Shown: positions 22,380-35,718 of the stretch, one piece after another
How positions within the stretch are numbered: the stretch's first letter is position 1
Layout: each line of letters starts with the position of its first letter
NCBI GenBank assembly: GCA_024036415.1
Contig: JAMWET010003610.1
Coordinates: 411,001 to 475,000, forward strand
Source of the DNA: Prochilodus magdalenae
Taxonomy: Eukaryota > Chordata > Actinopteri > Characiformes > Prochilodontidae
DNA length: 64,000 nucleotides
Reading direction: 5' to 3'
Translations under genes and position numbers: made by a program
Notes under the pieces: generated by a model
Database searches by the model: none
What the model was told of the DNA's origin: nothing
What the model saw: only the letters and a program-made list of their open reading frames with translations

Positions 22380-24267
22380 GTAAGCCGGCTGGTTTCCTGT
22401 ATGGCTAATATTGCTCAAACTGCCCTTCTCATTTGACCCCAGTGTAGTTCAAGCTCAGACAGCTTGCAGTAGCATGCATCAGCTCTTTAGCTGGAGTTAA
22501 GGGGAAAAGCATTTGTGAGATTGTGGCTTTGTGGGAGGTGGGGGAACGTGGTTCGGGTGGGTTTGCATCTCTTTTGTTCTTGATTATATGGAGATTATTA
22601 CAGTCAGTGTGAATGGGTTGTTATTATGGTGGATATAATGGTAGCTCGGAGTTCCAAATAACAAAAAAGACTAGCCATGGTGGGCGGGGACTGTTTGCTA
22701 ATGCAAAAGAATCAGTATTTAGCCGTGTTGAGATTGCGTTAATGGCATTACAGAAAGCTGAGGTGATGTTTCATATGTCATGGAAGAAGCACGCCCAAGC
22801 GCCAGCTGTTATAGTTGGTGATTTTGCTAGAGGGTGGAGGTTTGGTGGAGTTAAACCAAAAATAAATATTTTGTTTCTGCTCAATTATTTATTTTACTTT
22901 AGCTCAATAATAATACTACATAGTACTGTGTTAAAGTTATAGACCACCATTTATTTTGTTTAATTTCCTGTATAAGTGGTCATTAAATACAGGTTCAGCC
23001 TCAGAAGGATTTCAGCATTTAATGTTTATTGCCTTTTTTCCAAATGGTATTGTGTTTGGGAGACTGGCTTTCAGGCTGATTTTTCAGTTTGGTCTTAGAA
23101 GCTGGCTGCATTTTCTGTAACGTCAATCACATATTTAAAACCACACTCCACGCCTCGGTTGTCCACTTTCCAGTGTTTTAGTACCAGTTTTCTTCTTTCT
23201 TATCCATTTTCTTTTCCTGGTTACATCTTCTTAACGGCTGCACAGTCATCTCAAACTCTGAGTACTGTTTACCTGACGGTGTCAGACGGCCTATCAGGAT
23301 CTGCACAATTGCTAGCTTTTATGTTGCTTTTGCAAGTATTACCATATATCTAATCTCCTCAGAAATATGTTCTAAAAATGGAATAGCTTGTATTTAGGTG
23401 TTGATTTGACTGGAAATTAAATAAAGACTCTGACCTTTACATATAACTGCTTAGCCCTTACATACTATATTTATTTACATGTACGGCCTGAACGTAATAA
23501 CATTCTTTTAAACACCAAATTTAACTTTATCATCACTTTGCCTTGATGGTTTTGTTATGCCTTGTAGGTTAGCCCTGTTTTCCTTTGGCCTTCTTAGAGA
23601 TTCGCGATATTTCTGTCCTGTAAATATACACCCACACTCCAAACCTTAGAGGTTATGAATATGGCTCACATTGTAAGGATGATGAGCTGGCCCTTCTTTC
23701 TTCACTAACCTCTATTTTCATTAAGCGCACATACTGCTTAAGCAAATGACAGCTCATAGCCTACAGCGAGAGATATGAGCAATTCTGTGTCCAGGAAAGC
23801 CAAATCCCAAGTTATAGGATAAAGCTGTGGACGTAAAAATCAATACTTGCAGCATTTGCTCTCTTTGTGGTTTGAAGTATGGCAGCAAGCGGTGACCTGA
23901 TATGTGGAGAACAGGAGTGTGTGTAGAGGCAGAAATAAAAGCAGTGTTAGGCAGAATCCATCTGCATATTCTCCAAAGCCTGGCCTATAGCTCTAAGTGA
24001 TAGATAATCTTGGTTTAATAGAGCCCAGCGCTGCAGAAAGAGAGGGAGAGAGAGAGGCTGACTAATTAACTACTCGTCTTGGGAAAGCAGCTGGCTCTTG
24101 CTCATTAAACACCGCCAGCTGCCTGGCCAAGGAGGGACACGAGAGTTTGAAGACCCATATCCTCATCCCTCCCTTTCCTCTTCCTCGTTCTCTTTTTCCA
24201 GGACATTCAAAAACATCTAGTGTAAAAAAGCCCGAATTCACATTATGTTCTAAACAGCAATGTAAGT

Positions 24268-24420
24268 ACACCGGATTTTACTCACTGGCCATAAACACTG
24301 TCCACTGCCCAAAGAACAAAACAGTAACCGGTATTCCATCCACAAAATCCCATTGTAGGGAAAACACAAGCACTAAACTTTCCTCACATAAACATGAACA
24401 CTGTCTACTGCCAACAGAAT
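24268..24420 (+). repeat. dispersed repeat, inverted relative of 26030-26160
   Basis: cactggccataaacactgtc, cactgcccaaagaacaaaac and agtaacc here match the reverse complement of 26080-26140 (tactggtcagaaacactgcc, tactgccaaaagcacaaaac, cgtaac) at about four bases in five. A partial internal repeat (catgaacactgtctactgcc) follows at 24393. Family unknown. Confidence 0.5.
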
Positions 24421-25690
24421 GAATCTGTGATCTACCAATAACTGAGAGGAGCCCTTAAGACCTTCTGGTAGTTCCCAATCTCAGTCATTTTGACCCTGAG
24501 CTCTGCAGATTGCTTTTCCTGATCTACACACCTGATATAACCCACAGGGAACTGAATGAGCTATGGAAGATAAGGCACGGGCACAGAAATGTACATCAGA
24601 AGATTAGGAGTCACCAGGATTAGAATTTCTATGATATAGGACCTCAAAATTTCTTTGGATTCTTTTGGTAGAAGACAGTATTTATTAGTACTAAGATGAA
24701 TGAGAAAGTATTTCTATTCAGAATGAGAAGGTATTTCTATTCAGCACAATGCAGGTGCTAAAGAATGCATTTAGTCAACCTTTTAAATTCTCTGATGTCT
24801 ACATAGAAGGTATGTGACTTTAATCAGAGTAAAAATGGCCAGATGGGCTTTTACATGTGCACATTTACACTCGTGTGATTCAACTTAAATGAGCTGTTTT
24901 CCCTATTTTGGTGAGCTCATGAATAATAAGATAAACTCGATTGCTGGTTTACGGAGAGGTACCACTGTGATCACACAGAAGCAACATGTCTAAACAGGCA
25001 GGAGTAAGAAAATGAACCTCTGTGTAAATAAACTAGGTCATCAGACTGTTAGTAGTAGTAGTTACTAGTAGTTAGCTCTGTCGGCCTAAATCACTTCATT
25101 CCTGCATTTAAGATGAACTATTTCAATCATCGAAACTTGGATGAAATTAAGCAGCAACAGTTTGACTCCTTGGAAAAGGAGCACCGACATCACCTTCACA
25201 GACTGGAACAATAGTATTTTCTACTCTATCTGTTTTGTTAATTCTGTTGCTGGTGCGCCGTTATCATATTTTTATTTTGATGGTATGAATTTGAATGAGC
25301 TGTGTTTATTATGTAACAGTCTAGAATTTTGGAATCTGCCCATTTACCACCATCAGAGGTTCACAGATTGTCAGTTCTATGTACAGAATTGAACTGTGAC
25401 AATATAAAAACAGTTTCCATTTAATGGTTCTTTTAAAATAGCTCCGGCACTGAAAAACAGGATATGTGACATGCATGGAATGCCATTGTTTAATGCCCCA
25501 TATTTAAAATAGGTGTGCCATTAAATGTAAACAAAGCATAGTTTGGCTTTTTGGGACCAGTAATAAGCTCACTGGATGAAAAATGTACCACCTGTGACAG
25601 AAACATTCCTAATAGTGTGTAATAGATCCACGGATAACAGCTGCGATTTACTTTGGCATGGACTGGACAGGTTTCTGGATGTAGGCCACA

Positions 25691-25918
25691 TTACTGTTCA
25701 GACTCAAAGAATTGAGCAGTTGGGCCAGATTTGGTGGAGGCATAATTCTGGGGAGAATAATTCTGGGATTTGTGCCACTGGTGGTTGACCCGTATGACCA
25801 TACGCTTCCACACACCTGCACATTCAGCTACTTCTTCCACACTATGGTCTTTGGCACGCCCAAATGCAACCACTCCTTTTTGCCAATCATTAAAATCTAC
25901 TTTGGAGCCATTTTCCAC
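25691..25918 (-). pseudogene. possible Tc1-type transposase N-terminal relic
   Basis: The minus-strand frame reads VDFNDWQKGVVAFGRAKDHS, then VEEVAECAGVWKRMVIRVNH and QWHKSQ. The spacing resembles the N-terminal helix-turn-helix of Tc1-like transposases (D-s-DF-RG--VGAR-AG-S--E-A---G-SR--V-RV---W). The match is weak and no terminal repeat was found, so it may be chance. Confidence 0.35.
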
Positions 25919-26029
25919 ACATTGAATGAGAGCCCCACCATCCTCGTGCAGTGTATACTACAGGAGCCTGAAGGTGATTCTTTTTTTTGTCCAGTTTATG
26001 TAAAGGTACAATAACTGTATTAAAGTTCT

Positions 26030-26160
26030 TCATGGCCTTCAATAGTGAGAAGATTCCTTTATGTAATCTGATCTTTGAGTTACGGTTTTGTGCTTTTGGC
26101 AGTAGGCAGTGTTTCTGACCAGTAAGACGCGAAAGAAATTCAGTGATCCTCGCTCATTGT
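26030..26160 (-). repeat. dispersed repeat, inverted relative of 24268-24420
   Basis: See the partner at 24268-24420. Identity is visible over about 60 bases. Together the two could form an imperfect hairpin of 1.6 kb in the intron transcript. Confidence 0.5.
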
Positions 26161-29100
26161 ACAGCAAGTAAACTTTTTTCACAGCTGGAATTTTAGAATG
26201 TCCTCTTTTTTGGTGCCTTACCAAAGACTGCAAACTCCCTGACGCTGCACCCTCTCTCTTTCTCTCTCTCTTTCTCTCGAACAATAAATGAGCAGTCATA
26301 TCGTGTGTATATGTGTGTGCGGAGTGTGTATGCCTTGGCAGTGTGTTTCACATCTCTAAATGAGCTGTCCTCTGCTCCACTGCTGTGCTGATCCGGTGAG
26401 AGCCTGTTGATTCTCTGATCCTCTCTACACATAACAGCTTCTTTTAGCTTTTGTCCGCCCACTCCTGCTACATTCAGCCTCATTTAAAACACATTCGCTA
26501 ACGCTAATCCTCTACCGCGAGCCGGAGGTCAGCATTCAGGGTCGTAAGTCCTCCGCTAATGGCCATTTTGGAAGGATGTAAGTGATCCGATTCACTTTTC
26601 TGTGATGTGCAAGCAGTGCGTGTGGTGGTTCCTGGGTTTTGGCTGGAGATTTCCACTGGGGATGGTTTAAAGGGACTGATACAGTGAGCCGTATTTCATT
26701 ATGGTTGTATGTAGTAACTGGTTGGGCAGTGACAAAATTAGATACAGTCTCACTTTTCATCATTGTATCATAATGTACCATTGCTTTCTGTATTAATGCA
26801 TCAGGTTTAGATAGATCATAATGATTTATTATTATTGTTATAGATCTTCCACAAGATGCAAAGATTAAATGCTAATTTAAAACCTTTCCTCCAGCTGTAT
26901 ATCCATGCCAAAACCACCAAGAAACCTCTTTCTAGTAATACTGCGTGAACGCAACAACCTCAGCAATCATACACCTTTCTCCTGAAAAAAGAGAGAGATG
27001 GAAAATGACAATAAGGGGTGGCACTTAGTTTACACACGAGAGGCAGAATATTATTGTTATATTATATTTCCTCGAAATGAAAAAAAAGCTTTTGCTTACT
27101 CAATTGTATTCCCAGGTGTGGCGTCCTATATCTGCCAGCTGTGTTTTGATGCTCAAATCAGTCTTGAGTCAGCAAGACAGTGCTGCCTCAGCAAACTACA
27201 CAGCTTCTTAATGTACAAAAAATTCAGGACATGTACTGTAGCTGAGCACAAACCTTAAAAGAACCCATACAGTTACTACTCAGATGCAGAACTGAAAAAA
27301 AATCTTAAGTATTTACATTTTTTTGTGTGATGTCACAAAGTCCAACACGGTTACATATATCCACATATGCAAACATGTATCAGACATTAGATATCATAAA
27401 TTTTAGATGCAAAAAAGTTTGGAAACCAGGAACACAGAAGGTAGTTGTTTGGAAATTCTGTATGACATATTAAATTATTTTGACCTTTCAACTTGATATA
27501 CCTTTTAGCTTGTTTTGTAGTTAATATATAATTACTCCACATTATGCAGTCTAGCACCTGAATATGACTATGTGTTGTCATGTTGAAATAAGCATTGAAC
27601 TATTTGAAAAAAAAAATAAAAAAAACGCTGCTCCAAGTCTCCATTCTCATGTGGTGACATCTACAGTATCACAGCAAGGTTTGTAATGCAGTTTCTTCTG
27701 AATACCGGCTTTTGATTGTGGTTTTCATCTCTGTCCATTATATAAATTTCTTCATGATCTTTGAATCTTTTGAAGGTATTATGCACTATAGAGTATGAAA
27801 AAAATCTATTCATTCAACTGTTAATAACCAAAGGGCCTCCTTTACAAAGGTCTTTCTAAGTTTTGTCTTAACTTTGTTCTTGCGAAAGACCAATAGAAGA
27901 AGTGTTGATTTGTTGAGTGTGCACAGATTCTGTTATTAACTGAGTACAAATTCCTGATAAGGAAACACTGCTGAATGTCCAAGTCTTTGTGAAAATTGAA
28001 AATTTAAACTTTCGAAATGGTTGGTAAATATGGCCTGTTGTTCTGCCCGAGTGATGATTTTCCTCATCACATATTAACAATAATTCCCATCCTAAATTGT
28101 TCCTGCTCCATCAATTAGGGAACGTCTTGCAGGCATTAATTTCCAAATAAGCATACATTTACCAAAAAGATTGAAGTTGATAAGATAAAACATAATAAAA
28201 CTTTTATTCCTGTTTAAATACCAGTCAAAGTGGCCTTACAATTCCCTGCTTCCTGTTGGTGCTGTATTTATTTCACTTGCTGTTGGATTTGAGATTTGTA
28301 GTTTATAGAGAAAAATACTGGATCGATATCAGCCAGCATTCACAGGACAGAAAAATAAAAAAAGACATCTTGATATCTCAACACTCATGCATCTAACTCG
28401 CTGTGAGGACCTTGCCAGTTTCAGAAGGGCTTATCACATTTCATTAGAATTCATATGGAAGCAGCCCTGTTCTGATAATGTGGTAGTCTACTCTGAGGTC
28501 TAGTCAAATTGACATTTGTGACATGTTCTCAGTGAGTGCGGTTACTGCGAAACTACTGAGTAGACTACTAAATCAGCAGTGAATGGTTCTCAGCTCTGAC
28601 CCCAGGTAAGCTGTGGTTTGGCCATAAATGTGTCTTTCTGCTGTGTTTATACAAGATGCTATACTAACACTTCCCAGAACAACTTTACCTTTTTGAGATG
28701 CAGCGCTACAAGTATGCAGCACACGTACTATAGGCTACAATTTAACAGGGCTATGATAAATATGAGAGCTTAAGAGTAAATAACTAACTAATTATTGCAA
28801 AGGGCACACCATAACTTATTTTTTATTTGGACCACTAAGCAGCATGCTTTAGTCTAGTTCCTGCTCAGTGTATGCTGCACTCTCTGTAGTTGGCTACATG
28901 AGCAATTAAATGAGCTATGAATGGTGGTTTAAATCTGTATTGTGTTACCTGCTCATACTTCAGCACCAACTTACTGATGGTACAGTATCATCTAATGTAA
29001 TTCAGAAATCAGCAGGCATATTTAGCTATATTACGTCCAGTTAATTGCATAAGTTTCTTCCTTTCCAATGAGCCAGGGTTTGGTAGAGTCAGAAGTATTT

Positions 29101-29409
29101 TAATATATGCGTTTTTAGTAATGGGGACAGATAAGGATGAGAGATAAAAAGGCTGGCACAGAAGCAAAGAGGCAATAAAAAAAAAAAATCTAATAAAATG
29201 ATAGTAAAATCAGTAACAGTTACCAGGAACAATAAATGATTTTACATTTAGACTGATATGGGCAATAATTATTGAGCTACACATACAGAATTAGTTTCTC
29301 TATGTGTGGTGTCGGGCCACAATGTTTGTTCACACAACATGCCAGTTCTAATGGTGTCCTGTGATAATCCATGTGTATCTTAAATATTCTGCCACAGTTT
29401 CTTCAGATT

Positions 29410-29740
29410 TAATGGTAGGTGTTGAGGTGTCGTGATGTGTGACAACAAATCGCTTGGTGCTGACCGTGGTGCCTCCACACATGGCCGTTTCTGCTAAGAC
29501 AAAAGCAGGACTCGTCACTTAACGTGACCCGCTGCAATTCTGAGTCACTCTATGAAAGTCTGCCACAACACCATTGCAGTCTTTGGCGATGCTGACATGG
29601 TGTTAAGGGCAGTCGTTGCAATAGTCTGTGTGCATAGAGTCGTGCAGCCATCTGCCAATGGTGCTGCCACTAACAGGATGTCTCATGGAGGGCATCACTG
29701 CTCACTGAATGTCCACAGTTGTGGTCGTTGGGTCAAGCGT
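29410..29740 (-). pseudogene. Tc1/mariner-type transposase relic
   Basis: The minus strand translates, with one stop, as ARLYAHRLLQRLPLTPCQHR, QRLQWCCGRLS*SDSELQRV, TLSDESCFCLSRNGHVWRHH, then GQHQAICCHT. This follows Tc1-like transposases closely: RR-L-RLPLT--HR--RLQWCRER, then V-FSDESRF with a catalytic Asp (still present here as SDES), then VWRR-GER. The N- and C-terminal thirds and both ends are missing. It is a different family from the other Tc1 relics in the window. Confidence 0.75.
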
Positions 29741-32674
29741 TAGCTACAGGACCCTTAGCAAGCCTTAGCAATAAGACCCTCTCTTGCATACGTCAAATAT
29801 GTGTGACTAAAGTAAAGACAAAACTAGAGTTTATAGGTCGGTAATAGCAGTGTATGGAAGACTGGAAGCATGGGAAATAAATTAAATGAAAGGAAAAGTA
29901 CATGACAGTAATGCACAGGTTAAAAAGGGGTGGGGCAGTGATTTGGTTAAAAAACAAAAAAGAAACTGACAGTTGTTGATATAGTTACATTTAGGAATTA
30001 GTATCATTACCATGTAATGAAGATCATATTTTAAGCCATTTTAAGTCTTCTAAGCCATCAAGGATCAACATTTAAGTAATAAAATGTTCTTCTCGGAACG
30101 TTTCAGGATTAATACTGAAAAAGCTCAAATGTAATCGCGCCATTAAACTAATGTTTCTAATTAACACAAGTTATAAAAGCACATAAAAAACCTATTGTGT
30201 TTCAATTCTGTTTCCCACACAGAAAGCCAGGGCTTTGGGGCTGTGTTGGGCAGAAAGGCAGCAGGGAGTGAGCTGTGGGTGGCTTCTGCCTCGTTTCATT
30301 AAAGTTGCATTAGTCTTTCTCCGGAGATCCGCTGGAACTCCTCAGAGGTGACATTTCAGAATCAGGTTTCCTCGGGCTAAAACACAATTCAACAGGAGAG
30401 TGGCTGTGTGGGTATTGAACTCGTGGCGCTTGTCAAGAGAGTTTATGATATTATGGTATTATATGTGCGTTATATCAAATTATACTGTGATGTTTGCCTC
30501 ACTTTATTTATGCAGTGTTTATGCTGTTGTTAATAGTTAAACTAAAAGTGAAGCTGTCCTCATGGGAAAGGGTCATCAAGTTTGATGGAACTCAGCACCC
30601 TTCCATCAGTGTAGAAGGGTGAAGCCCTGCACCAAAAACATAAGTAGCCTATGCAGGCTAATGCACAAAGCTAGCTAACGTTACCCTTGCTAAGTCAATC
30701 AGAGTTCAGGGATCAATTTGTTAACTTTAGCTAGGCTACAGTCTCAAGCTACTTTTAGCTGGCGGACATAGTTCATGGTTAATTACAGTAGGTATCTTCT
30801 TAGCTAATGAAGATACACAGTATTTCCGATAGAAAGATTATTATGGTGCATAGCATCTTTTAGCACTGGAACGCCACACTCACCATAAGTCTTTTCTTTG
30901 CTCTAGATCTCATATTCTCTTCTTTTCCTGGGTTGTTAGCCATCATACTTAATGGCATAGCTGACAGTCTTGGTAGCCCACTAGCTACAAAGCAACTCTA
31001 GCCCCCCACTATAGTGTATCACATACAAAATGACTTTAGGTAAATTTGCCTATGTCCTCATAGATCAGATTTTATCCTATATGCTTGATAATTTACTGCT
31101 TTGTAAATACTGTAATTGATTCAACACTTTAATTATATGTGTTTTTTTTTTTCATTGTTTCTTCTAAACTTCTAAAGTAACTAATGTGGGCAGATTGGCT
31201 GTTATACAAAATCTGATTTGATAAAAAAAAAATGCTATATTTTGATGACTTAAAAAACTGCAGCAGGACAGCAGCAGGGGTGACAGACAAAACAGTTAAA
31301 GTACTGTTTATCAGGGATAGTAAACATATGTAGTTTCACTCATTTAACTTGTTATTAGTTATAAAATTACTAGATAGTTATATACTAGTTCTTGGCTATA
31401 TACTTATTATTTTATCAAACTACAAACATTAAAATAGATTTAAATGTCTGTGAAATAATTTGAGGTGATTATTTGTTTTTTGTGAAGTTATATTCTGTTT
31501 TCTGTAAATTAACAAGAGAAGTATTGAAATACAGTATGCATCATTTACATACTTTTAACCATTTCTCCCAAAAATGGATACTGACAAATCTTAGAAAGTG
31601 ATTGACAGTGATTTCTTGTTGTTGTTGTTGTTATTTTACTGTGTATCTTTCTTTCCTACTGACAACAGACACAGCTTTAGCTCACATAAGCCAACATGAC
31701 TTACTTCCGCCCTTTAAAAGGGATGTGGCTTCATTTTCAACTTTTGTTGCTTTTAGAAGACCTATAATAATTCTCATCAAATACATTTCCTCCTTTTATT
31801 TACATACATTACCTTCAACCCAGCTAATGAAAAAGTGCATGTGATTATTAAAGGCAACTGCTGCGTAAAATATCTACTATAAAATGCTTAGTTGGCTATC
31901 AGTAATAATAAACAGCCATTTCAGTGCAAAAAAACTGCAATCAGTTAAGTAATATTGATGAACTGACCGTTGAGGATAAGCTAAAGGCCAGGCTCGTTTG
32001 TAACTTGTAACTTGTATTATTGTATTTCTGTTGACAATAGACTGACTTTGCTTTGCGGTTCTGAAGATCTTCTCAGCTCTGACGGCTTAGAAATTTCTCA
32101 GAAACATTTATAAAGAACCAACGGATTTAAGGCTGAGGAAAGCTGATGATGGAGGCCACCCACTCTGAACTAGGCCACTTCAGTGCGAGTGCCTCAGGAA
32201 AAAGAATGCTGACTAATGCTGAAGTCATCTTTATGTGTGAGCTCACCTCTTCAGCTAACATTTCAGGGTTCTGGAAGAATGTATCCAGGACCTAATGGAC
32301 AGAGGTGTTAGTATGTGTTTGGTTTCATGTAGTGACAGAGGTTATTTTGGAGTTGTGAATGACTCTGCTGAAATGACTCTGCATTGGACTTTCATACCTA
32401 AATTCTTCTTCTACATTAAAATACGTTTATTGAGCACTTTAGTGGGAATAGGTACAGGGTGCCTTTGTGTACATTGTTAAAGGACAGTTTGTGTTAGTCA
32501 TCTTCTGGATCTTCAACTACGGTCAGTTTCATACTACATAGCTGCTCTTTGCTGGAATATTTGATTGGCAGACAACTTGGCTCTTGAGAATGGACCACCA
32601 CTCAAATGATCTGGTCAATAGATCAATACTCGCTCAGTTTTCAACAGTGATGTGGGAAATGTGGAGCTCTGTGT

Positions 32675-32679
<5 letters not shown>

Positions 32680-32758
<79 letters not shown>
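32680..32758. repeat. (TA)n microsatellite
   Basis: About 39 uninterrupted TA units, liable to form cruciforms. Confidence 0.98.
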
Positions 32759-32760
<2 letters not shown>

Positions 32761-33036
32761 CTTAAACGTTTCAAACTTTTTTTGACTTTGTAGAAAGTTA
32801 TTATATTATTTATAATAAGCAAAATTTAAATTCTGCACATTTTTTAGGTAATTACTCTGTAACTATATTAAAGCAAATTTGAACATTTATGAAATGTTTA
32901 TTTTTCTTTTTATCTTTAATCTTCTAGTCATAGGGTTTTGTACAAACTTGTGCTGTTCTCTGCCAACTTAAGTCCAAAGATACCAAACACTAAGAAATTC
33001 TCAAATTCATGATCAGATTTCAGAGATTCTACTTTT

Positions 33037-33356
33037 CAAGTCAAGTCAGGGTTTATTTATACAGCCCCTTTTACAGAAGACATACTTTGTCACAAAGTAC
33101 CTTTACAGAGAATCCGGGTTTGAGACCCCAGTGAGCAAACCAAAGCTGACAGTGGCATAAAAAAAACCTCCCTCAGAAGGAAAGGAAGAAACCTTGAGAG
33201 GAGCCAAGACTCAAAACGGAGAACCTGTCTTCCTCTTTTACTCAAATTATTATACTGACAATATTATTCACAATAAATATTGCACTAAATTAGATACAAA
33301 CTCAAAACAGAAGCATTTTCAGTGGTGGTCTCGGATCTTCTGACCCCACTGTATGA
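33037..33356 (+). repeat. dispersed ostariophysan repeat (SINE-like or MITE)
   Basis: Starts caagtcaagtcagggtttat, continues cacaaagtacctttacagag, cagtgagcaaaccaaagctg, acagtggca, gaaaccttgagaggagccaa and gactcaaaac, and may extend to gaccccactgtatgattt at 33340-33356. I recognise this ordered set as one of the commonest dispersed repeats in catfish and characin introns and UTRs. I do not recall its family name with confidence. Confidence 0.7.
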
Positions 33357-34358
33357 TTTATTCATAGATTGTCAGAGCCTGCAGTATTCGTGCAATGTTT
33401 AACTAAAGCAACGAAAATCACTTACCTTGGCAACAGCTGACTGCTTTTGACACGTGTGGCTAAAAAATGGTTTTTGCATGACATCACTATCAGCTTAAAA
33501 TTGCAGCTCCATAAAATTTAAAACCCCATTCTGGTTCCTGTTTTCAGAATGTGCAAAGGTGAGGAGCAATGCCAGTTGGACATCCAGAGGAATCCCATAT
33601 CATCCACTTTACTAAATACCCCCAGCCTTCTATTTCTACTCACTGGCCACGTCAGCGCGTCCAACTACCTATAAGTTCACTAATAGTAAAATGACACTGT
33701 AGTGCATCTGTTTTCATGTTTAATTTATCAGTCAGAGCAGCAGATATGATGTTGTTACTGCGATTTCTACACACACAGGATGATGTTCATGACCCGAAAA
33801 ATATTAAGCTATGAAAATATTAAGCTGTGATCAGCAACAGACTACTAATGAAGGGCTAGAGGATGATCAAGGCTGACTTTACACAGTGACGTCTTGCACT
33901 AGAATGTCTGTGCAATTTGACAGCCACATGAAGCAATTAAAAAAAAAAAAGTTTTAAGGTTGCAACCACATATTCGGTTACTCCACCAGAGCAGAGCTTC
34001 ATCTCATCACCTGTCTGAAGCTCTTGACTATAATTTAGAGTTTTTGTCTGCATGCTGAAACTTTGAAAATCAATTTTAAACTAGCCACTACAATTATACA
34101 TGATGTCTTAGAAGCACAGTAAGTTCCTCAAGAAACTGTTTCTGTAATAAGTTTCATCCTTTAGATCCCAGAATAAATCTCAGCTCAGGCACGAAGACAG
34201 GAGCTAATCCAGTGGCTCAAGAAACTACCAAACCTGAATTACCTCCAACTCTGAGCCAGTCGGGGGTTGGGGGTGTGGATGTGTGATCTGGTGGAATCAG
34301 TCATTTGGAATACTTGTGCAATGTTTCTCACAAAGTTTAGAAACTTGCAACTGTAGCC

Positions 34359-34435
34359 TTGTGAGTTTCAAGTGAGTTGCATGAAACGTGAGTTATATAA
34401 CCTAAACTCTCTTGCAACTCACTTGAAGCTCACAA
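34359..34435. other. 23-bp-stem hairpin in mgat5b intron 2
   Basis: Arms 34359-34381 (ttgtgagtttcaagtgagtt, gca) and 34413-34435 (tgcaactcacttgaagctca, caa) are reverse complements with one T/C difference that still pairs as G-U in RNA. The loop is 31 nt. The size and continuous pairing are like a pre-miRNA or a very small palindromic MITE. I recognise no known miRNA seed. Confidence 0.55.
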
Positions 34436-34475
34436 TGCATACATTTTCTACCTATGAGTGATTATTAATAAGTAA

Positions 34476-34725
34476 ACAAACACTGAAGCAAAGTATTTTA
34501 ATTCAGTATAATATTATGCTAATAATTTAATGCATTTTGTGATTAACTGGACTCTCTGGAACTCGAAATCTGAGTAGATGATTATAGTTTAATTTTTTCA
34601 AAATGAGTATTAGCTTTCAGTGGAATTCAAGAGTAAAAAGGAAATATCTGAAGCTATCACTCACACAGGCCTAAAGACTGCAGAAATCCCCAAAGATTGA
34701 AAAATAACACCTAACAGAGCAATGA
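34476..34725 (+). repeat. copy A of a segment repeated in intron 3
   Basis: Shares ordered blocks with 58316-58687 on the same strand: cactgaagcaaagtatttta, cattttgtga, ctctctgg, tagatgattat, tttcagtggaa, then aaggaaatatctgaagct, atcactca and cagg. Copy B has about 110 extra bases in the middle. Divergence is substantial. No terminal inverted repeats or poly(A) tail seen. Confidence 0.7.
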
Positions 34726-35204
34726 AGATACTGAAGTTGAAATCCCTGCACTGTGCTGTGGTGACAGAACATTTCCCTAAAGCCTCTGCAACACTAGAAA
34801 GACTTCCTTTGCTGCATTCTAGGAAATTCTTTAACAGTCCAGGTAGTGACCCCATCAACCAATGAAGAACCATTATACTGAACTACTGAAAGAAGTCTTT
34901 CCACGGGGAATACGTCCCACATGCCAGTGGTTTAAAGTCCCATCCATTAGCTTCCATTGAGCTTTTCTCTGGAGAGCATACAAGAACAGATGCCAGAGGC
35001 AATATTGCTACATTTCTATAAGTAAATGTGATATATATATATATGTATGTGCCAGTGTCATTCTAAATTTATTATCATTTATTGTTCTTAACCTTTATCT
35101 TCCTTAGCATTGTAGTCTGACACTTCCTTCTGGCTGCAGCTATTCTGTTGATGATAATATAATTTCTTTCTCTCTCTATCATTCTCTCTCTTATATGTTA
35201 TGTT

Positions 35205-35555
35205 AGCCACATGAAGCAAGTTATGTTATGCTATTTTGTGCTGCAGTGCTTTCTTTTTGTGGCAGATGTGTGCAGCACTTAGACATAGTATTGACAGCCA
35301 CAGGGTGTGCTGCCAACCAATAGCTTTACTTGCAGGGAGTTATTCGAGAGGGTTACAGGAGGGCACCCCCCTATTAATAAGGGATTATTCACGCTGTTTA
35401 TGTTGCTGTTCGTGTAGTTAAGGATTGTGTGTTATTGTTTCAGGTATGAGTGTAGCGTGAGGCTTATAGTGTCCTCCCTGAGAGTTCTATCTTATGCATG
35501 TACCTATATTTGCTTGTTCTGAATAAAGAGCTCCTCTTTCATCAAAGTCATATCT
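35205..35555 (+). other. possible solo LTR-like segment
   Basis: A non-repetitive stretch that starts near tgttagccacatgaag and contains aataaagagctcctctttca (35522-35541), an AATAAA poly(A) signal just before a pyrimidine-rich end. This layout is typical of a retroelement LTR. No target duplication, primer-binding site or internal region was seen, so this stays a guess. Confidence 0.2.
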
Positions 35556-35718
35556 TTATCCGATTTTTTTTGACTGCCATTAATTGAGTGCACTGAATAT
35601 TCTAATAACTGCAGGAAGTCAGATTTTGTCAGTAATCCAGTTAATGTGTTTGCATGCAATTGAGTAATCAGATAAACAGGAATCTCCAGGTCTACATTAG
35701 TCAAGCAATACATATAAG

